Shown piece by piece: positions 1-9,285 of a stretch of DNA of 64,000 nucleotides. The DNA is from an uncultured Lachnospiraceae bacterium (lineage in GTDB: Bacteria > Bacillota > Clostridia > Lachnospirales > Lachnospiraceae), in the NCBI GenBank assembly GCA_902775555.1, contig CACYMQ010000001.1:146201-210200 (forward strand), written 5' to 3'. The translations under genes and the position numbers were made by a program. A model generated the notes under the pieces. That model made no database searches, was not told where the DNA came from, and saw nothing but the letters and a program-made list of their open reading frames with translations. Each line of letters begins with the position of its first letter. The first letter of the stretch is position 1.

Positions 1-346
1 ATTTTCTGAACAACCCCCGCACTTCTGCCTGTGCCTGGTCAAAGGCCTGTTCCTGCTCTCTTCGCCATTCCGGGGACTGATTCTCAAAACGGTCACCTAC
101 GAAATCCGCACCGCGCTCCACCGCATGTCCGATATTGCTTCCCAAACCGCTGCCGAAGCTGCCCAGTACTCCGCCGATGGTTCCGGAAAGCCCTCCGAAA
201 CGTCTGGTCTTCTGCTGCTTCCCATACGTGGAAGACTCCATAAAAGAACTCTTGAATCCGTTCCCGCAGCAGTCACAGAAGTACTCAAACTGAAATCCGG
301 CCTCCGTCGAAAGATCATTATAGTTTCTCGTAAATGCATGTAGCAT
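1..346 (-). CDS. Zinc-finger, glycine-rich protein of unknown function, 3' end outside window
   Basis: The frame opens at ATG 346, with an AGGGGG ribosome site seven bases upstream, and is still open at base 1, so 115 codons are visible. Residues 21-31 read EYFCDCCGNGF, half of a zinc ribbon (C24 and C27); a second CxxC pair would have to lie outside the window. Residues about 48-75 are rich in glycine and serine, followed by an amphipathic, Glu/Gln-rich stretch. Such a zinc ribbon plus glycine-rich segment occurs in small uncharacterised Firmicutes proteins. I do not recognise a specific family and propose no function. A promoter-like sequence lies at 439-468. Confidence 0.6.
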   Translation of the reverse strand, partial: MLHAFTRNYNDLSTEAGFQFEYFCDCCGNGFKSSFMESSTYGKQQKTRRFGGLSGTIGGVLGSFGSGLGSNIGHAVERGADFVGDRFENQSPEWRREQEQAFDQAQAEVRGLFRK

Positions 347-438
347 ATGCGTTCCCCCTTTGTTGTGCTAAGTTATCAGCTACTCCGCGTAAGCATAGAA
401 CCTCTGCACGCGGCCAGCTGCGTTTCTCCCCAAGGAAC

Positions 439-468
439 ATTATACTATACAGTATCAACGGCGTGCAA
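439..468 (-). promoter_or_regulatory. Candidate sigma-A promoter for the zinc-finger gene
   Basis: On the minus strand TTGCAC (468-463) and TATAAT (444-439) are separated by 18 bases, about 90 bases upstream of the ATG at 346. The -10 match is perfect and the -35 fair. Confidence 0.5.
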
Positions 469-483
469 CCAAAAATATAAACA

Positions 484-529
484 GGCAGAACCTCCTTCGG
501 CACAATATTTTCGCCGAACGGGTTCTGCC
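484..529 (-). terminator. Rho-independent terminator after pcrA
   Basis: GGCAGAACC (484-492) pairs perfectly with GGTTCTGCC (521-529), and inner bases around CTTCGGC/GCCGAA extend the stem. On the minus strand a T-rich run follows. It lies 18 bases beyond the pcrA stop. Confidence 0.7.
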
Positions 530-546
530 GTTATAAATCTTTCATA

Positions 547-2721
547 CTATGTCAACAGGCTCATCCTGACCTTCATGGAGATCTCCCTCGGCGTTTCCAT
601 CCGGTCAAACTTCACCAGATAACTATGCTCCTTCACCCGAAGCTCCAGCACGGTGCCCGGACCGAAGACAGCATGTTCCACTCTTTGTCCGGGTTCCGCA
701 AGTTCATGGTCTTCCGGTTTCTTCAGGATCCTGCTCTCACTTTCGATAAACCGCCTCGTACTTTCGATCAGCCGGTCCTCCGGTCTCTCCGCATACTCCA
801 GCAGCTCCTGATCGATATCCAGCAGGAATCTGGACGGATATCTGGGTATCCCGTCAAAATGTGTTCCTTCCGCACAGGAGAGATACAGACGGTCCTTCGC
901 CCTGGTCATTGCCACAAATGCCAGCCGGCGTTCCTCCTCCATCTCTTCCAGAGACTTTATCTTCCGGGAAGGGAAGATCCCTTCATTCAGACTGAAGAGG
1001 AACACATACTTAAATTCCAGTCCCTTTGCCGCATGAACGGTCATAAGACGCACCTTATCCGTCGAATCCGTATCCGCATCCGCATTTGTATACAGTGCGA
1101 TATGTCTCAGGTAATCCTCTATGGAAGCCTCTTCCCCACAGGTCACTTCATACTCGAACACCGCCTGTTTCAGTTCCGCCAGATTGTCCAGCCGGTCCCG
1201 GGCACCTTCCGTACGCAGCATCTCTTCATATCCGCTTTCACTCAGGAGCTTGGACAGTATCTCCGAAGCGGAAAAGCCGTCCACCATTTCCGCATACTTT
1301 TCCACGAGACTGACAAACTGTTTTGCCTTCGTACTCCGGATCAGTTCATGCTCCAGATTCTCATACAGCGCCATATAAAGGGTCGTATCATACTCCTTCG
1401 CATACTGTTCCAGGAACTGCATCCTCCGCTTTCCCAGATTCCTTTTGGGAACATTGCAGATCCGGCGAAAGGACAGATCATCCCGATACAGTATCATACG
1501 GAGATAGGAAAGCGCATCCTTGATCTCCGCTCTTCCGTAAAAGGGTACGCCCGAATAGATCGTGTAGGGGATGGGCTGATCCGATGCCGGTTGATGGAGC
1601 AGCATCTGTTCCAGTGTGCGTGTCACATAATGCGCACGGTATAACACCGCCATATCACGGTAAGGCACCCCGGATCCATGCAGGGCAAGGATCTCTCCGG
1701 TGAGCCAGTCTGCTTCCTCTTCGGCATTCTTCGCGATGTAGCAGAAGACACTCTCTCCCCTGTCCCTCATGGGGATCAGTTCTTTTCTGATCCGGGTCCG
1801 GTTCGTGTCGATCAGGGAGTTCACCGCTGCCAGGATCTCCGGCGTGGAACGATAATTCTCATTCATGAAAATGGTCTTCGTGCCGGGAAATGCCTCGGCA
1901 AAGTCCATCAGAAACCGCGCATCCGCTCCTCTCCAGCTGTAAATGGTCTGGTCCGGATCCCCCACAACAAAAAGGTTCCTGTGATGATCCGCCAAAACCT
2001 TCATCAGCTCATACTGGGGCGGGTCGATATCCTGAAATTCATCGATCATGATATATTCCAGACGGGTCTGCCATTTCTCCCGGATCTCCGGATGTTCCCG
2101 GAAGATATGAAGCGTGACGATCAGTAGATCATTATAATCAAGACCGAAGCACTTCTTCTCCTGATAGAGATACCCATAGAAGAGAATATCCCTGACGCTT
2201 TCCGCGCGGTCATACTTCTCCTTCAGTGCTTCAGGAGACATATCCAGTAGATCCCTGTAATAAGCAGGATCCTCCTTCAGCTTCCGCATCTCGAACATAT
2301 CCCTTGCATTGGAATAGGTCATATCCCGAAGTGACAGATTCCGTTCCTCATAGATCAGTTTCAGCATGTCATCGATATCCGAATTATCCAGTACCAGGAA
2401 ATTCTTCGGATATTGAACCGCATGGCTGTCTTCCTGCAATACGGACACGCAGAAGCCATGAAATGTATTGATATATCCTGTATCCTGATCCCCGGTCAGA
2501 TCATGGATCCGCTGACGCATCTCATTTGCGGACTTGTTGGTAAAGGTTACACACAGGATATGTCCCGGCAGGATCCCGAGTTCCTCCACCAAATAAGCAA
2601 ACCGGTGCGACAGCGCTCGTGTCTTCCCGCTGCCTGCACCGGCTATAACTCTCACATATCCTTCCGTCGTGGTCACAGCTTCTCTCTGCGCCCCGTTCAA
2701 GTGTTCCAAAATAGCCGGCAT
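547..2721 (-). CDS. pcrA: ATP-dependent DNA helicase PcrA (UvrD/Rep family, SF1A)
   Basis: A 724-residue 3'-5' DNA helicase, essential in Firmicutes for repair, plasmid replication and removal of RecA or RNA polymerase from DNA. Visible motifs: Q-motif (LNGAQREAV, 8-16), Walker A AGAGSGKT (27-34), Walker B DEFQD (227-231), motif III GDPDQTIYSWRG (254-265), motif V VHAAKGLEF and motif VI VAMTRAKDRLYL. The C-terminal segment with VEHAVFGPGTV is the Tudor-like domain that contacts RNA polymerase in PcrA. The ATG at 2721 was chosen because AAGGAG lies just upstream and the protein then begins right at the Q-motif; a longer frame reaches 2817 without family support. A terminator follows the gene. 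Confidence 0.95.
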   Translation of the reverse strand: MPAILEHLNGAQREAVTTTEGYVRVIAGAGSGKTRALSHRFAYLVEELGILPGHILCVTFTNKSANEMRQRIHDLTGDQDTGYINTFHGFCVSVLQEDSHAVQYPKNFLVLDNSDIDDMLKLIYEERNLSLRDMTYSNARDMFEMRKLKEDPAYYRDLLDMSPEALKEKYDRAESVRDILFYGYLYQEKKCFGLDYNDLLIVTLHIFREHPEIREKWQTRLEYIMIDEFQDIDPPQYELMKVLADHHRNLFVVGDPDQTIYSWRGADARFLMDFAEAFPGTKTIFMNENYRSTPEILAAVNSLIDTNRTRIRKELIPMRDRGESVFCYIAKNAEEEADWLTGEILALHGSGVPYRDMAVLYRAHYVTRTLEQMLLHQPASDQPIPYTIYSGVPFYGRAEIKDALSYLRMILYRDDLSFRRICNVPKRNLGKRRMQFLEQYAKEYDTTLYMALYENLEHELIRSTKAKQFVSLVEKYAEMVDGFSASEILSKLLSESGYEEMLRTEGARDRLDNLAELKQAVFEYEVTCGEEASIEDYLRHIALYTNADADTDSTDKVRLMTVHAAKGLEFKYVFLFSLNEGIFPSRKIKSLEEMEEERRLAFVAMTRAKDRLYLSCAEGTHFDGIPRYPSRFLLDIDQELLEYAERPEDRLIESTRRFIESESRILKKPEDHELAEPGQRVEHAVFGPGTVLELRVKEHSYLVKFDRMETPREISMKVRMSLLT

Positions 2722-2837
2722 ATGACACTCCTTTTTTTCCGGATGCTCTGCCTCCCCGGCGGCTCCTCCATCAAAATGTACCGCTTTTATCTTACACGAA
2801 TACCGCACACAGGTCAACTATTTTCGAACATTTGTTT

Positions 2838-3488
2838 TTAGTTTTTCTGAAGTCTTCCCAGATCCGACTTCTCCAAAATGACCAGAAGTTCCGTGTCCGC
2901 TTCCAGCGGGCGCTTCGGGTCGATGAAGGAACGCATCTCACTGTGGTCCTTGACCGCAACCACATTGACACCATACTTTCCACGGAGGTTCAGCTCGATC
3001 AGATTCTTTCCGACCCATTCGGGCTTGGTTTTGATCTCCAGAAGGCAGAGGTTTTTATCGATATCGAAAAACTCCAGGAAGGAATCCATCACCAGGGTAC
3101 GTGCGGTACGGACACCGGTCTCCTCCTCCGGATAGATGATCTTGTCCGCTCCGATCTTTGTAAGGATCTGACCCATCCTCTTGTCGGCTGCCTTTGCAAT
3201 GACTTTCGGAACTCCCTGCTCCTTTGCGACCATTACGGACATGATACTTCCCACCAGATCCGATCCCATGGCCACAACAACGGTATCCATATTGTTCAGG
3301 CCGATCCCCTTCAGGGAATCCGCGTTCACCGCATCCGCCTCCACTGCATAGGTGACCGAATCCGCAACGGATGCAATGATCTCGGAATTCTTGTCCACTG
3401 CCATTACATCGGCTCCCATTTCATACAGGCTCTCCGCAAGTTTTTTTCCAAACCGGCCGAGACCGATCACTGCGATTGATTTTGTCAT
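2838..3488 (-). CDS. ktrA: Potassium channel regulatory subunit KtrA/TrkA (RCK domains)
   Basis: A 216-residue cytosolic gating subunit. The N-terminal RCK_N Rossmann domain starts with VIGLGRFGKKLAE (the GxGxxG nucleotide loop) and has the acidic residue AVD at the end of strand 2; it binds ATP/ADP or NAD(H) in this family. The C-terminal RCK_C domain (about 135-216, with ELNLRGKYGVNVVAVK) is the usual c-di-AMP-binding region in KtrA and CpaA. One RCK_N/RCK_C pair of about 220 residues is the KtrA size, half of classical TrkA. GGAGG precedes the ATG at 3488. It follows the transporter gene by 18 bases, so the two form one operon. Confidence 0.92.
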   Translation of the reverse strand: MTKSIAVIGLGRFGKKLAESLYEMGADVMAVDKNSEIIASVADSVTYAVEADAVNADSLKGIGLNNMDTVVVAMGSDLVGSIMSVMVAKEQGVPKVIAKAADKRMGQILTKIGADKIIYPEEETGVRTARTLVMDSFLEFFDIDKNLCLLEIKTKPEWVGKNLIELNLRGKYGVNVVAVKDHSEMRSFIDPKRPLEADTELLVILEKSDLGRLQKN

Positions 3489-3506
3489 TCTTTTTTCCTC
3501 CGAAAT

Positions 3507-4898
3507 CTATCCGATATAGAAATTTCCGTCTGCATAACTCACTTTGTTCTTATCCTGCGAATTGTAGTTAAAGAACAGTCCCATGGAAATGGGTCCGATC
3601 CTTCCCAGATACATGGCAATGATGATCACCCATCTTCCCGCCGTATTCAGGTTCGGCGTCAGATTCCTGGACAGTCCCACCGTTGCGGTCGCACTGAAGG
3701 TCTCATAGGCACCGGACATAAATTCCATGGTATCTACGATCATCAACATCAGCAACAGCAGTACGGTGACCGCAAAACTGATCAGAACAATGGCAGATGC
3801 CTTGTGAATCATTTCCGATGTTACTTTTCTTCCGAAGATCACATTCTCCTTACGTTTTTTCACAAAGGAGAATGCATTCATCATCACCACAAAGAAGGTG
3901 ACCGTCTTTACACCGCCGGCCGTTCCTACGGGCGAACCGCCGATGAACATCAGGATACATCCCACCAGACCGGTGCTTTCACGCAGAGCCCCCTGGGGTA
4001 CGGTTGAAAAGCCTGCCGTTCGGAAGGTCACGGACTGGAATAAGCTGTTCGTTACCTTGTCCCCCACGGAAAGCGGACCCAGCGTATCCTGATTATTATA
4101 CTCCAGACAGAATACCGTTATCGCACCCAGAAGGATAAATGCCAGCGTAAGACTCAGGACAAGCTTGCTATGAACGCTGAGATGCTTGATCATGGTCCTG
4201 ATAGAATATTTCCACCGGATCCCCTTTCGGAGCGTCCGGTACATATCCAGCCATACCACGAAACCAAGACCTCCCATGACGATCAGGAACATGGTCACAA
4301 ACAGAATATAGGGACTCTTCTGGTAACCGACGAGACTGTCCGGCCCCATGATATCGATCCCTGCATTACAGAATGCGGACACCGAGGTGAATATGGACTG
4401 CCAGATCCCCCTCAGGATCCCGAACCGCGGAATGAACTTCACCATATACAGCGCAGCTCCCAGCATCTCCACAAGGAAGGTTCCTTTAAAGACCACCAGG
4501 AGGAAATGCCATACATCCGAAATGGAATTCATGTTATAGGTATCCTGAAGCAGCAAAGCATTCGACAGTGTATGCTTCTTTCCCAGCATCATGACCACAA
4601 TGGATGTGATGGCGATCACACCGAATCCTCCGATCTGGATCAGACAGAGGATCACGATCTTTCCGAAGAGTGTCCAGTATGCAAATGTATCCACGACCAC
4701 GAGTCCCGTCACACAGATGGATGTGGTGGACGTGAAGAATGCCGTTGTCAGATCCGCACTCCCCTCGCCGGCCTTGGCACAGGGAAGCATGAGCAGGATC
4801 GTCCCCAGGATGATCACTCCCAGAAAACTGAGCGGGATCAGCTGGGCCGAACGTAATCTGAATTTCCTTTTTTTATTCTTGTTATCCATATCGATCAT
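3507..4898 (-). CDS. ktrB: Potassium uptake channel KtrB/TrkH
   Basis: A 463-residue membrane channel of the SKT superfamily with four M1-P-M2 repeats. Selectivity-filter regions are recognisable by their glycines, for example TSTTSICVTGLVVVDT near 55, SVSAFCNAGIDIMGP, VTFRTAGFSTVP and ATATVGLSRNLTP. An arginine in the fourth repeat matches the conserved gate region. The N-terminus is short and basic, as in KtrB. The ATG at 4898 has only a weak AGAG site; the ATG at 4889 is an alternative. It is directly upstream of ktrA and just downstream of the peptidase gene. Probable role: K+ uptake under osmotic stress. Confidence 0.92.
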   Translation of the reverse strand: MIDMDNKNKKRKFRLRSAQLIPLSFLGVIILGTILLMLPCAKAGEGSADLTTAFFTSTTSICVTGLVVVDTFAYWTLFGKIVILCLIQIGGFGVIAITSIVVMMLGKKHTLSNALLLQDTYNMNSISDVWHFLLVVFKGTFLVEMLGAALYMVKFIPRFGILRGIWQSIFTSVSAFCNAGIDIMGPDSLVGYQKSPYILFVTMFLIVMGGLGFVVWLDMYRTLRKGIRWKYSIRTMIKHLSVHSKLVLSLTLAFILLGAITVFCLEYNNQDTLGPLSVGDKVTNSLFQSVTFRTAGFSTVPQGALRESTGLVGCILMFIGGSPVGTAGGVKTVTFFVVMMNAFSFVKKRKENVIFGRKVTSEMIHKASAIVLISFAVTVLLLLMLMIVDTMEFMSGAYETFSATATVGLSRNLTPNLNTAGRWVIIIAMYLGRIGPISMGLFFNYNSQDKNKVSYADGNFYIG

Positions 4899-4930
4899 TG
4901 ACTCTTTTGATTAATGTGTTCTTACAACCT

Positions 4931-6523
4931 TCAGGCTTCGGACAGTTTCTCCAGAACAGAAAGGATAAACCTCCAGGTCCGTTCCACCGATGCAAGATCC
5001 ATCGTTTCCCGCGGTGTGTGGATATCCCTGAGTTCCGGACCAAAGGATACCACATCCAGATCCGGGATCCCGTCTGAAAAAAGCCCGCACTCCACACCTG
5101 CATGAATGATCTCCTCGACCATCGGTTTCCCGTACTGTTTTTGGAAGCACTCCTGCATCACCGGACGGAGCCGCGACTGTTCCCGGAATTCCCATGCCGG
5201 ATAATTGCCGCTGTTTCTGCAGGTTCCGCCAAGAGCATCCGCGCCCGCCTGCAGACGGCCGATCAGTTCCAGTTTTTCCGAATTCACGTTACTCCGGACA
5301 AGAAACGATGCTGAAACCTCATTTTCACTTGTGGTCAGGATCCCCAGATTCAGGGATGTCTGCACAAGGCCCGGGAAGGAATGACTCATCCTTTGAACCC
5401 CATTGGGCAGAATCCGGAGCAGCTGTATGCAGCGGGCAGCGGATGCCATATCCATGGGATCCCCCGGGGTTACGGTTTCGGCGCTCCCGGAAGATACCTG
5501 TGTTTCCTCTTCGGTTCCACCCTCTTTCTGCCTGCCGGCGGACTCCTCCGTCTGCAGCCCAAGGACCAGGCCCGGGTCTCTTTCTCCGTATTCCTTCCTG
5601 TAGATCTCCTCTTCTTCACGGATAAATGCCGTCATTGCTTCCTTCAGCTCCGGCCGGATCAGGACCTCTGCTTCGGAAGATCTCGGGATCGCATTGTCCT
5701 TGGTCCCGCCGTTCACGGAGATAAGAAGGATCCCTTCGCCAAACTCCCGGAACATTCCCTGCAGCAGCCTGCCGAGAAGCATATCCGCATTTACCCGGTC
5801 CTTATCGATCTCATTTCCCGAATGGCCTCCCTTTAGTCCTTTCACGGAAAGAACCGCGTGTATCCGGTCTTTCGGGCAGGTCTCTCTTGAAACGGGAACG
5901 GTAATGGTGGAGATACAGCCTCCGGCACAGCCTGTCAGCAGCTCTCCTTCTTCCTCGGAATCGATATTCAGCAACATACGGCCCTTCAGCCCGGACATAT
6001 CCATGCCGACCGCTCCCAGCATACCGATCTCTTCATCTACCGTAAATACACACTCCAGGGCCGGAGCCTTGATGGTATCGGATTCCAGGATGGCCAGCAT
6101 ATAGGCCACAGCGACCCCGTCATCCGCACCGAGTGTGGTCCCGTCCGCTTTCAGGATCAGATCCTCTTCTGTCTGCCACGGAGTCATATCCTTCATCAGC
6201 CAGTCCAGGTCTTTTCTCTTATGAAGGACGAGCGAGAGCCCTTCCTTCTCCATATCCAGAGTACAGTCGGCTTCCTTCTCCGCGACCATATCCATATGAC
6301 CCTGCAGGATCACGACAGGTGCCTTCTCACAGCCCTGTGAGGCAGGACGTCGGATCACCACATTTCCCATCTCATCCTGTGTGTAGGAAAGCCCATGCTC
6401 CTTTGCAAATCCTGCCAGATGATCACTGATGGCCCGTGTATGGCCGGACCCCCGCGGGATCGCGGAGATCTCTTCAAAATAATACAGAACCCGTTCGGGC
6501 TGAAGCCCTTCAAGTTTCCTCAT
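4931..6523 (-). CDS. pepD: Beta-Ala-His dipeptidase / aminoacyl-histidine dipeptidase (M20C), PepD-like
   Basis: A 530-residue zinc aminopeptidase that hydrolyses dipeptides such as Xaa-His. Visible signatures: VVILQGHMDMV (metal His and Asp), TLGADDGVAVAYMLA (bridging Asp), FTVDEEIGMLGA (catalytic Glu pair), LNIDSEEEGELLTGCAGG and a C-terminal HAGVECGLFSDGIPDLD. The family is usually about 480-490 residues. The extra length is a polar, Glu/Ser/Thr-rich insertion around residues 325-365, between two folded segments, probably a surface loop. GGAG lies seven to eight bases before the ATG. It is in the same orientation as ktrBA, but the link may be only positional. Confidence 0.9.
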   Translation of the reverse strand: MRKLEGLQPERVLYYFEEISAIPRGSGHTRAISDHLAGFAKEHGLSYTQDEMGNVVIRRPASQGCEKAPVVILQGHMDMVAEKEADCTLDMEKEGLSLVLHKRKDLDWLMKDMTPWQTEEDLILKADGTTLGADDGVAVAYMLAILESDTIKAPALECVFTVDEEIGMLGAVGMDMSGLKGRMLLNIDSEEEGELLTGCAGGCISTITVPVSRETCPKDRIHAVLSVKGLKGGHSGNEIDKDRVNADMLLGRLLQGMFREFGEGILLISVNGGTKDNAIPRSSEAEVLIRPELKEAMTAFIREEEEIYRKEYGERDPGLVLGLQTEESAGRQKEGGTEEETQVSSGSAETVTPGDPMDMASAARCIQLLRILPNGVQRMSHSFPGLVQTSLNLGILTTSENEVSASFLVRSNVNSEKLELIGRLQAGADALGGTCRNSGNYPAWEFREQSRLRPVMQECFQKQYGKPMVEEIIHAGVECGLFSDGIPDLDVVSFGPELRDIHTPRETMDLASVERTWRFILSVLEKLSEA

Positions 6524-6594
6524 TTTATCAACTCCAATCTGTCATTCCGACGGCGTATGCCCGAAGGAACTTATCCCTCCGAACCTTCCCGCGA

Positions 6595-7830
6595 TCAGTT
6601 GTATCTTTCGTCGATCACGCGCTTCGTCTTCTTCTCGCTTCTCGGAAGTACACCGAGCTCTACGACCTTAACGATCGGTGTGAAGCCGATCTTACTCTTG
6701 ACCTTAACCGCAATACGTTCGGAGAGATCGCGGAAATCCACGCTTCCGTTGGTCTCCACGTAGAGACGCATGGTATCCTTTCCATCCAAATGAGAGATAC
6801 GGATCTGATATTCACTGGAGGTCTCCGGGAAGTCACGGAGCACCTCTTCGATCTGACTCGGGAATACATTTACACCCTTGATCTTCATCATGTCATCGGT
6901 ACGTCCCATGATCACATCGATCCGCGGGAATTTGCATCCGCAGGGGCACTCACCCGGTACGATACGGGACAGGTCATGGGTACGGTAACGGATCAGCGGA
7001 GCACCCTCCTTCACGAGGGTGGTGATCACGATCTCTCCCAGTTCTCCGTCCGGAACAGGCTTTAATGTCTCCGGATCTATGATCTCCAGATAGATATAGT
7101 CATCCCAGTAATGCATGGCCGTTCCCTTGTCACAGTTAATGCCGATACCCGGTCCGTAGATCTCTGTCAGTCCGTAGATATCGTAGAGTTCGATCCCAAG
7201 CTCATCATGGATCCTTCTCCGCATGGTCTCACCCCAGCGTTCGGATCCGATGACGCCCTTCTTAAGATGGATCTTGTCGCGGATCCCTCTTTTCTCGATC
7301 TCCTCTGCCAGAAGGAGCGCATAGGAGGATGTGGAACAAAGGACGGTGGACTTCATATCCATCATCATCTGCAGCTGTTTCTCCGTATTTCCGGGTCCCA
7401 TGGGGATTGCCATGGCTCCCAGTTTTTCGCAGCCCAGCTGGAATCCGATCCCGGCTGTCCAGAGGCCGTAACCCGGAGTGATATGGATACGGTCCTTCTT
7501 TGTGATCCCTGCCATTTCATAACAACGCGCAAACTGCGTCGCCCAGTCATCCACATCCTTCTGTGTATAGGGGATGATGACCGGAAGTCCGGTGGTTCCC
7601 GAGGAAGAATGGATCCGCACGATCTCCTCCTCCGGTGCCGTCATCAGCCCCAGAGGATAGGCATCCCGAAGATCTGCCTTTTCGGAGAATGGAAGAGACT
7701 CAAATTCCTCTACCGAATGTACACCCGTGATCCCCGCTTCCTTCAGCTTCTTCCCATAGAAGCTGCCTGCCGATACCAGGGCATCGATCCGGTCGTTTAC
7801 CTGTGCCAACTGTGTTTCATTGATTCTCAT
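6595..7830 (-). CDS. paaK: Phenylacetate-CoA ligase family protein (PaaK-like aryl-CoA ligase)
   Basis: A 411-residue ANL adenylate-forming enzyme that activates aryl acids to aryl-CoA. Seen: phosphate loop SSSGTTGLPVIIPYT, IYGLTEIYGPG (the acyl-adenylate motif), IRYRTHDLSRIV and MGRTDDMMKIKGVNVFPSQIEE (the hinge to the C-terminal domain). A CPCG pair lies before the hinge, as in many anaerobe PaaKs. AGGAG precedes the ATG at 7830; a longer frame to 7851 lacks a site. Together with iorAB just upstream it fits the anaerobic route aromatic amino acid to arylpyruvate to aryl-acyl-CoA or aryl acid. In this pairing the ligase may run either way; the exact substrate cannot be read from sequence. 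Confidence 0.9.
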   Translation of the reverse strand: MRINETQLAQVNDRIDALVSAGSFYGKKLKEAGITGVHSVEEFESLPFSEKADLRDAYPLGLMTAPEEEIVRIHSSSGTTGLPVIIPYTQKDVDDWATQFARCYEMAGITKKDRIHITPGYGLWTAGIGFQLGCEKLGAMAIPMGPGNTEKQLQMMMDMKSTVLCSTSSYALLLAEEIEKRGIRDKIHLKKGVIGSERWGETMRRRIHDELGIELYDIYGLTEIYGPGIGINCDKGTAMHYWDDYIYLEIIDPETLKPVPDGELGEIVITTLVKEGAPLIRYRTHDLSRIVPGECPCGCKFPRIDVIMGRTDDMMKIKGVNVFPSQIEEVLRDFPETSSEYQIRISHLDGKDTMRLYVETNGSVDFRDLSERIAVKVKSKIGFTPIVKVVELGVLPRSEKKTKRVIDERYN

Positions 7831-7853
7831 TTTTCTCTCCTTTTCTCCCATAA

Positions 7854-8537
7854 TTAATACATTTGAATCTCCGGATAATACCTTCCGAACACCACTTCAA
7901 GTGCCGGTTCCGATATTGCTATCTGCGGAAAGTTTTCCTCTTTATATTTTGATAAGCTTTTTTTACGTTGCAGAGATGTATAAAATATAGCCCCAAAAAA
8001 CAGAACCCAGAGAAAACCAAGCAGTATAATCGCATAATCAAATCTGTTTATTCGTACCGATGTAACAACTGTTCCGGTTGTCATTACTGCCATAAAGAAT
8101 ATGAAAAGTTTCAGTATTCCGGCCGGCGGACCATTCTTGGTTTTTGACCATGCCGGAATCGTCTGACAGGTGCGGCAGGATCCGTTGAGATCCAGTTTTT
8201 TATAATTACCCTCTTCACGATAACGTAAAAATGTATTCAACGCCGTCGCAGCTTCTACATGAAATTCTTTCGGATAAAAAAGCTCCGGAGGAAGTTCGCC
8301 ATCATCCTTTGCCTCGTATAATTCCTCCGTCAATGATCCTACTGAATGATACCCTGTCATTTTGGCTCCGCATTTCGGACATATCCAATTATATCGTATC
8401 GGTATAGCGCCACATAGAAATGCTTTTGATTCACTACGTAATGGCATGGAAACCCAATTCATCTTTGTTCTTTCCGTGAAGGTGGTCAACAGACGCTTCT
8501 TCAGCTCATTTTTCAATTGTTTAGTCTGTTCATCCAT
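7854..8537 (-). CDS. Zinc-ribbon membrane protein of unknown function
   Basis: A 227-residue protein I do not recognise. Residues about 52-60 contain CPKCG and about residue 120 CRTCQ, two CxxC pairs that could form a zinc ribbon on the cytosolic side. Two hydrophobic segments follow (about 143-163 and 168-188), then a basic stretch and a soluble C-terminus. GGGG lies upstream of ATG 8537. Base composition is visibly more A/T-rich than the neighbours. It sits between iorB and the PaaK-like ligase, a place where most relatives have the two directly adjacent, so it looks like an insertion in that operon. Confidence 0.75.
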   Translation of the reverse strand: MDEQTKQLKNELKKRLLTTFTERTKMNWVSMPLRSESKAFLCGAIPIRYNWICPKCGAKMTGYHSVGSLTEELYEAKDDGELPPELFYPKEFHVEAATALNTFLRYREEGNYKKLDLNGSCRTCQTIPAWSKTKNGPPAGILKLFIFFMAVMTTGTVVTSVRINRFDYAIILLGFLWVLFFGAIFYTSLQRKKSLSKYKEENFPQIAISEPALEVVFGRYYPEIQMY

Positions 8538-8582
8538 ATGATTACGCCCCTTTTAACAATATCCGACATTGTTTCTGAAAAG

Positions 8583-8678
8583 TTATATAAACAAAAGAAG
8601 TTTATCTTTATTCGAGTCCTGTAAAAACGGATCCGCTTCATTTTTTGAAAATGATCCGTCTTCCTTCCTTCTCACCAT
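8583..8678 (-). CDS. Possible 31-residue small protein
   Basis: In the gap between iorB and the zinc-ribbon gene, ATG 8678 is preceded by AAGGAG at ideal spacing and opens 31 codons (starting MVRRKEDGSF, ending in LLLFI) before TAA at 8585-8583. It is charged with a hydrophobic tail and I recognise no homology. The good ribosome site is the only support; it may be a chance frame. Confidence 0.25.
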   Translation of the reverse strand: MVRRKEDGSFSKNEADPFLQDSNKDKLLLFI

Positions 8679-8703
8679 ATGGAATCTCCTTCTGATTCAT
8701 AGT

Positions 8704-9285
8704 TCAGCCCCCTTGAAACTGACCGGAAAGCGCCTTGAAATTAATCTCATGCAGCTTCTCCGGCAGTCTCTCACGGATAACATCCTGCAGGTCCTCAATG
8801 GTGAGACCCAGTGCACCGGAACGAACCGCCGCTCCGAGAAGCACCACATTTACTACCTTCGGATTCCCCAGTTCCTGAATGGCCGCATCCGTATCCACGG
8901 TCAGCAGGTTCGGAACCTTCCCGCGAAGGTATTCCAGCATCTCTTCCCCACTGTAGTTTCCTCCCGCAAGGGCAGCCGTAACCGGCATTACGGAACGAAC
9001 AGCGGTAACCACCTGCCCGCCTTCCTTCAGGTACGGAAGCATCCTTACGGTCTCTGCAGGTTCAAATCCGAGGATCAGATCCGCTTCTCCTTTTGCGATC
9101 ATGGGGGAAGCAATTCCCTCTCCGATCCTAAGATGACTAAATACGCTTCCACCCCGCTGCGCCATCCCGATGGTCTCTGCACTCATGACGGTAAGGCCCT
9201 TCTTCATGGCCGCCGCAGCGATCAGTTTGGAAGCAAGCACGGTTCCCTGTCCTCCGACACCGGTAAGTACGATATTCTTACGCAT
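8704..9285 (-). CDS. iorB: Indolepyruvate:ferredoxin oxidoreductase, beta subunit (IorB)
   Basis: A 193-residue gamma-type subunit of a 2-oxoacid:ferredoxin oxidoreductase. It begins MRKNIVLTGVGGQGTVLAS, the signature of the POR gamma domain, and contains MAQRGGSVFSHLRIG, also conserved. With IorA it oxidatively decarboxylates indolepyruvate and other arylpyruvates to aryl-acetyl-CoA while reducing ferredoxin. The ATG at 9285 has a perfect AAGGAGG site, and its first codons overlap the iorA stop by 8 bases, so translation is coupled. A longer frame to 9432 lies inside iorA and is not the start. Confidence 0.93.
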   Translation of the reverse strand: MRKNIVLTGVGGQGTVLASKLIAAAAMKKGLTVMSAETIGMAQRGGSVFSHLRIGEGIASPMIAKGEADLILGFEPAETVRMLPYLKEGGQVVTAVRSVMPVTAALAGGNYSGEEMLEYLRGKVPNLLTVDTDAAIQELGNPKVVNVVLLGAAVRSGALGLTIEDLQDVIRERLPEKLHEINFKALSGQFQGG

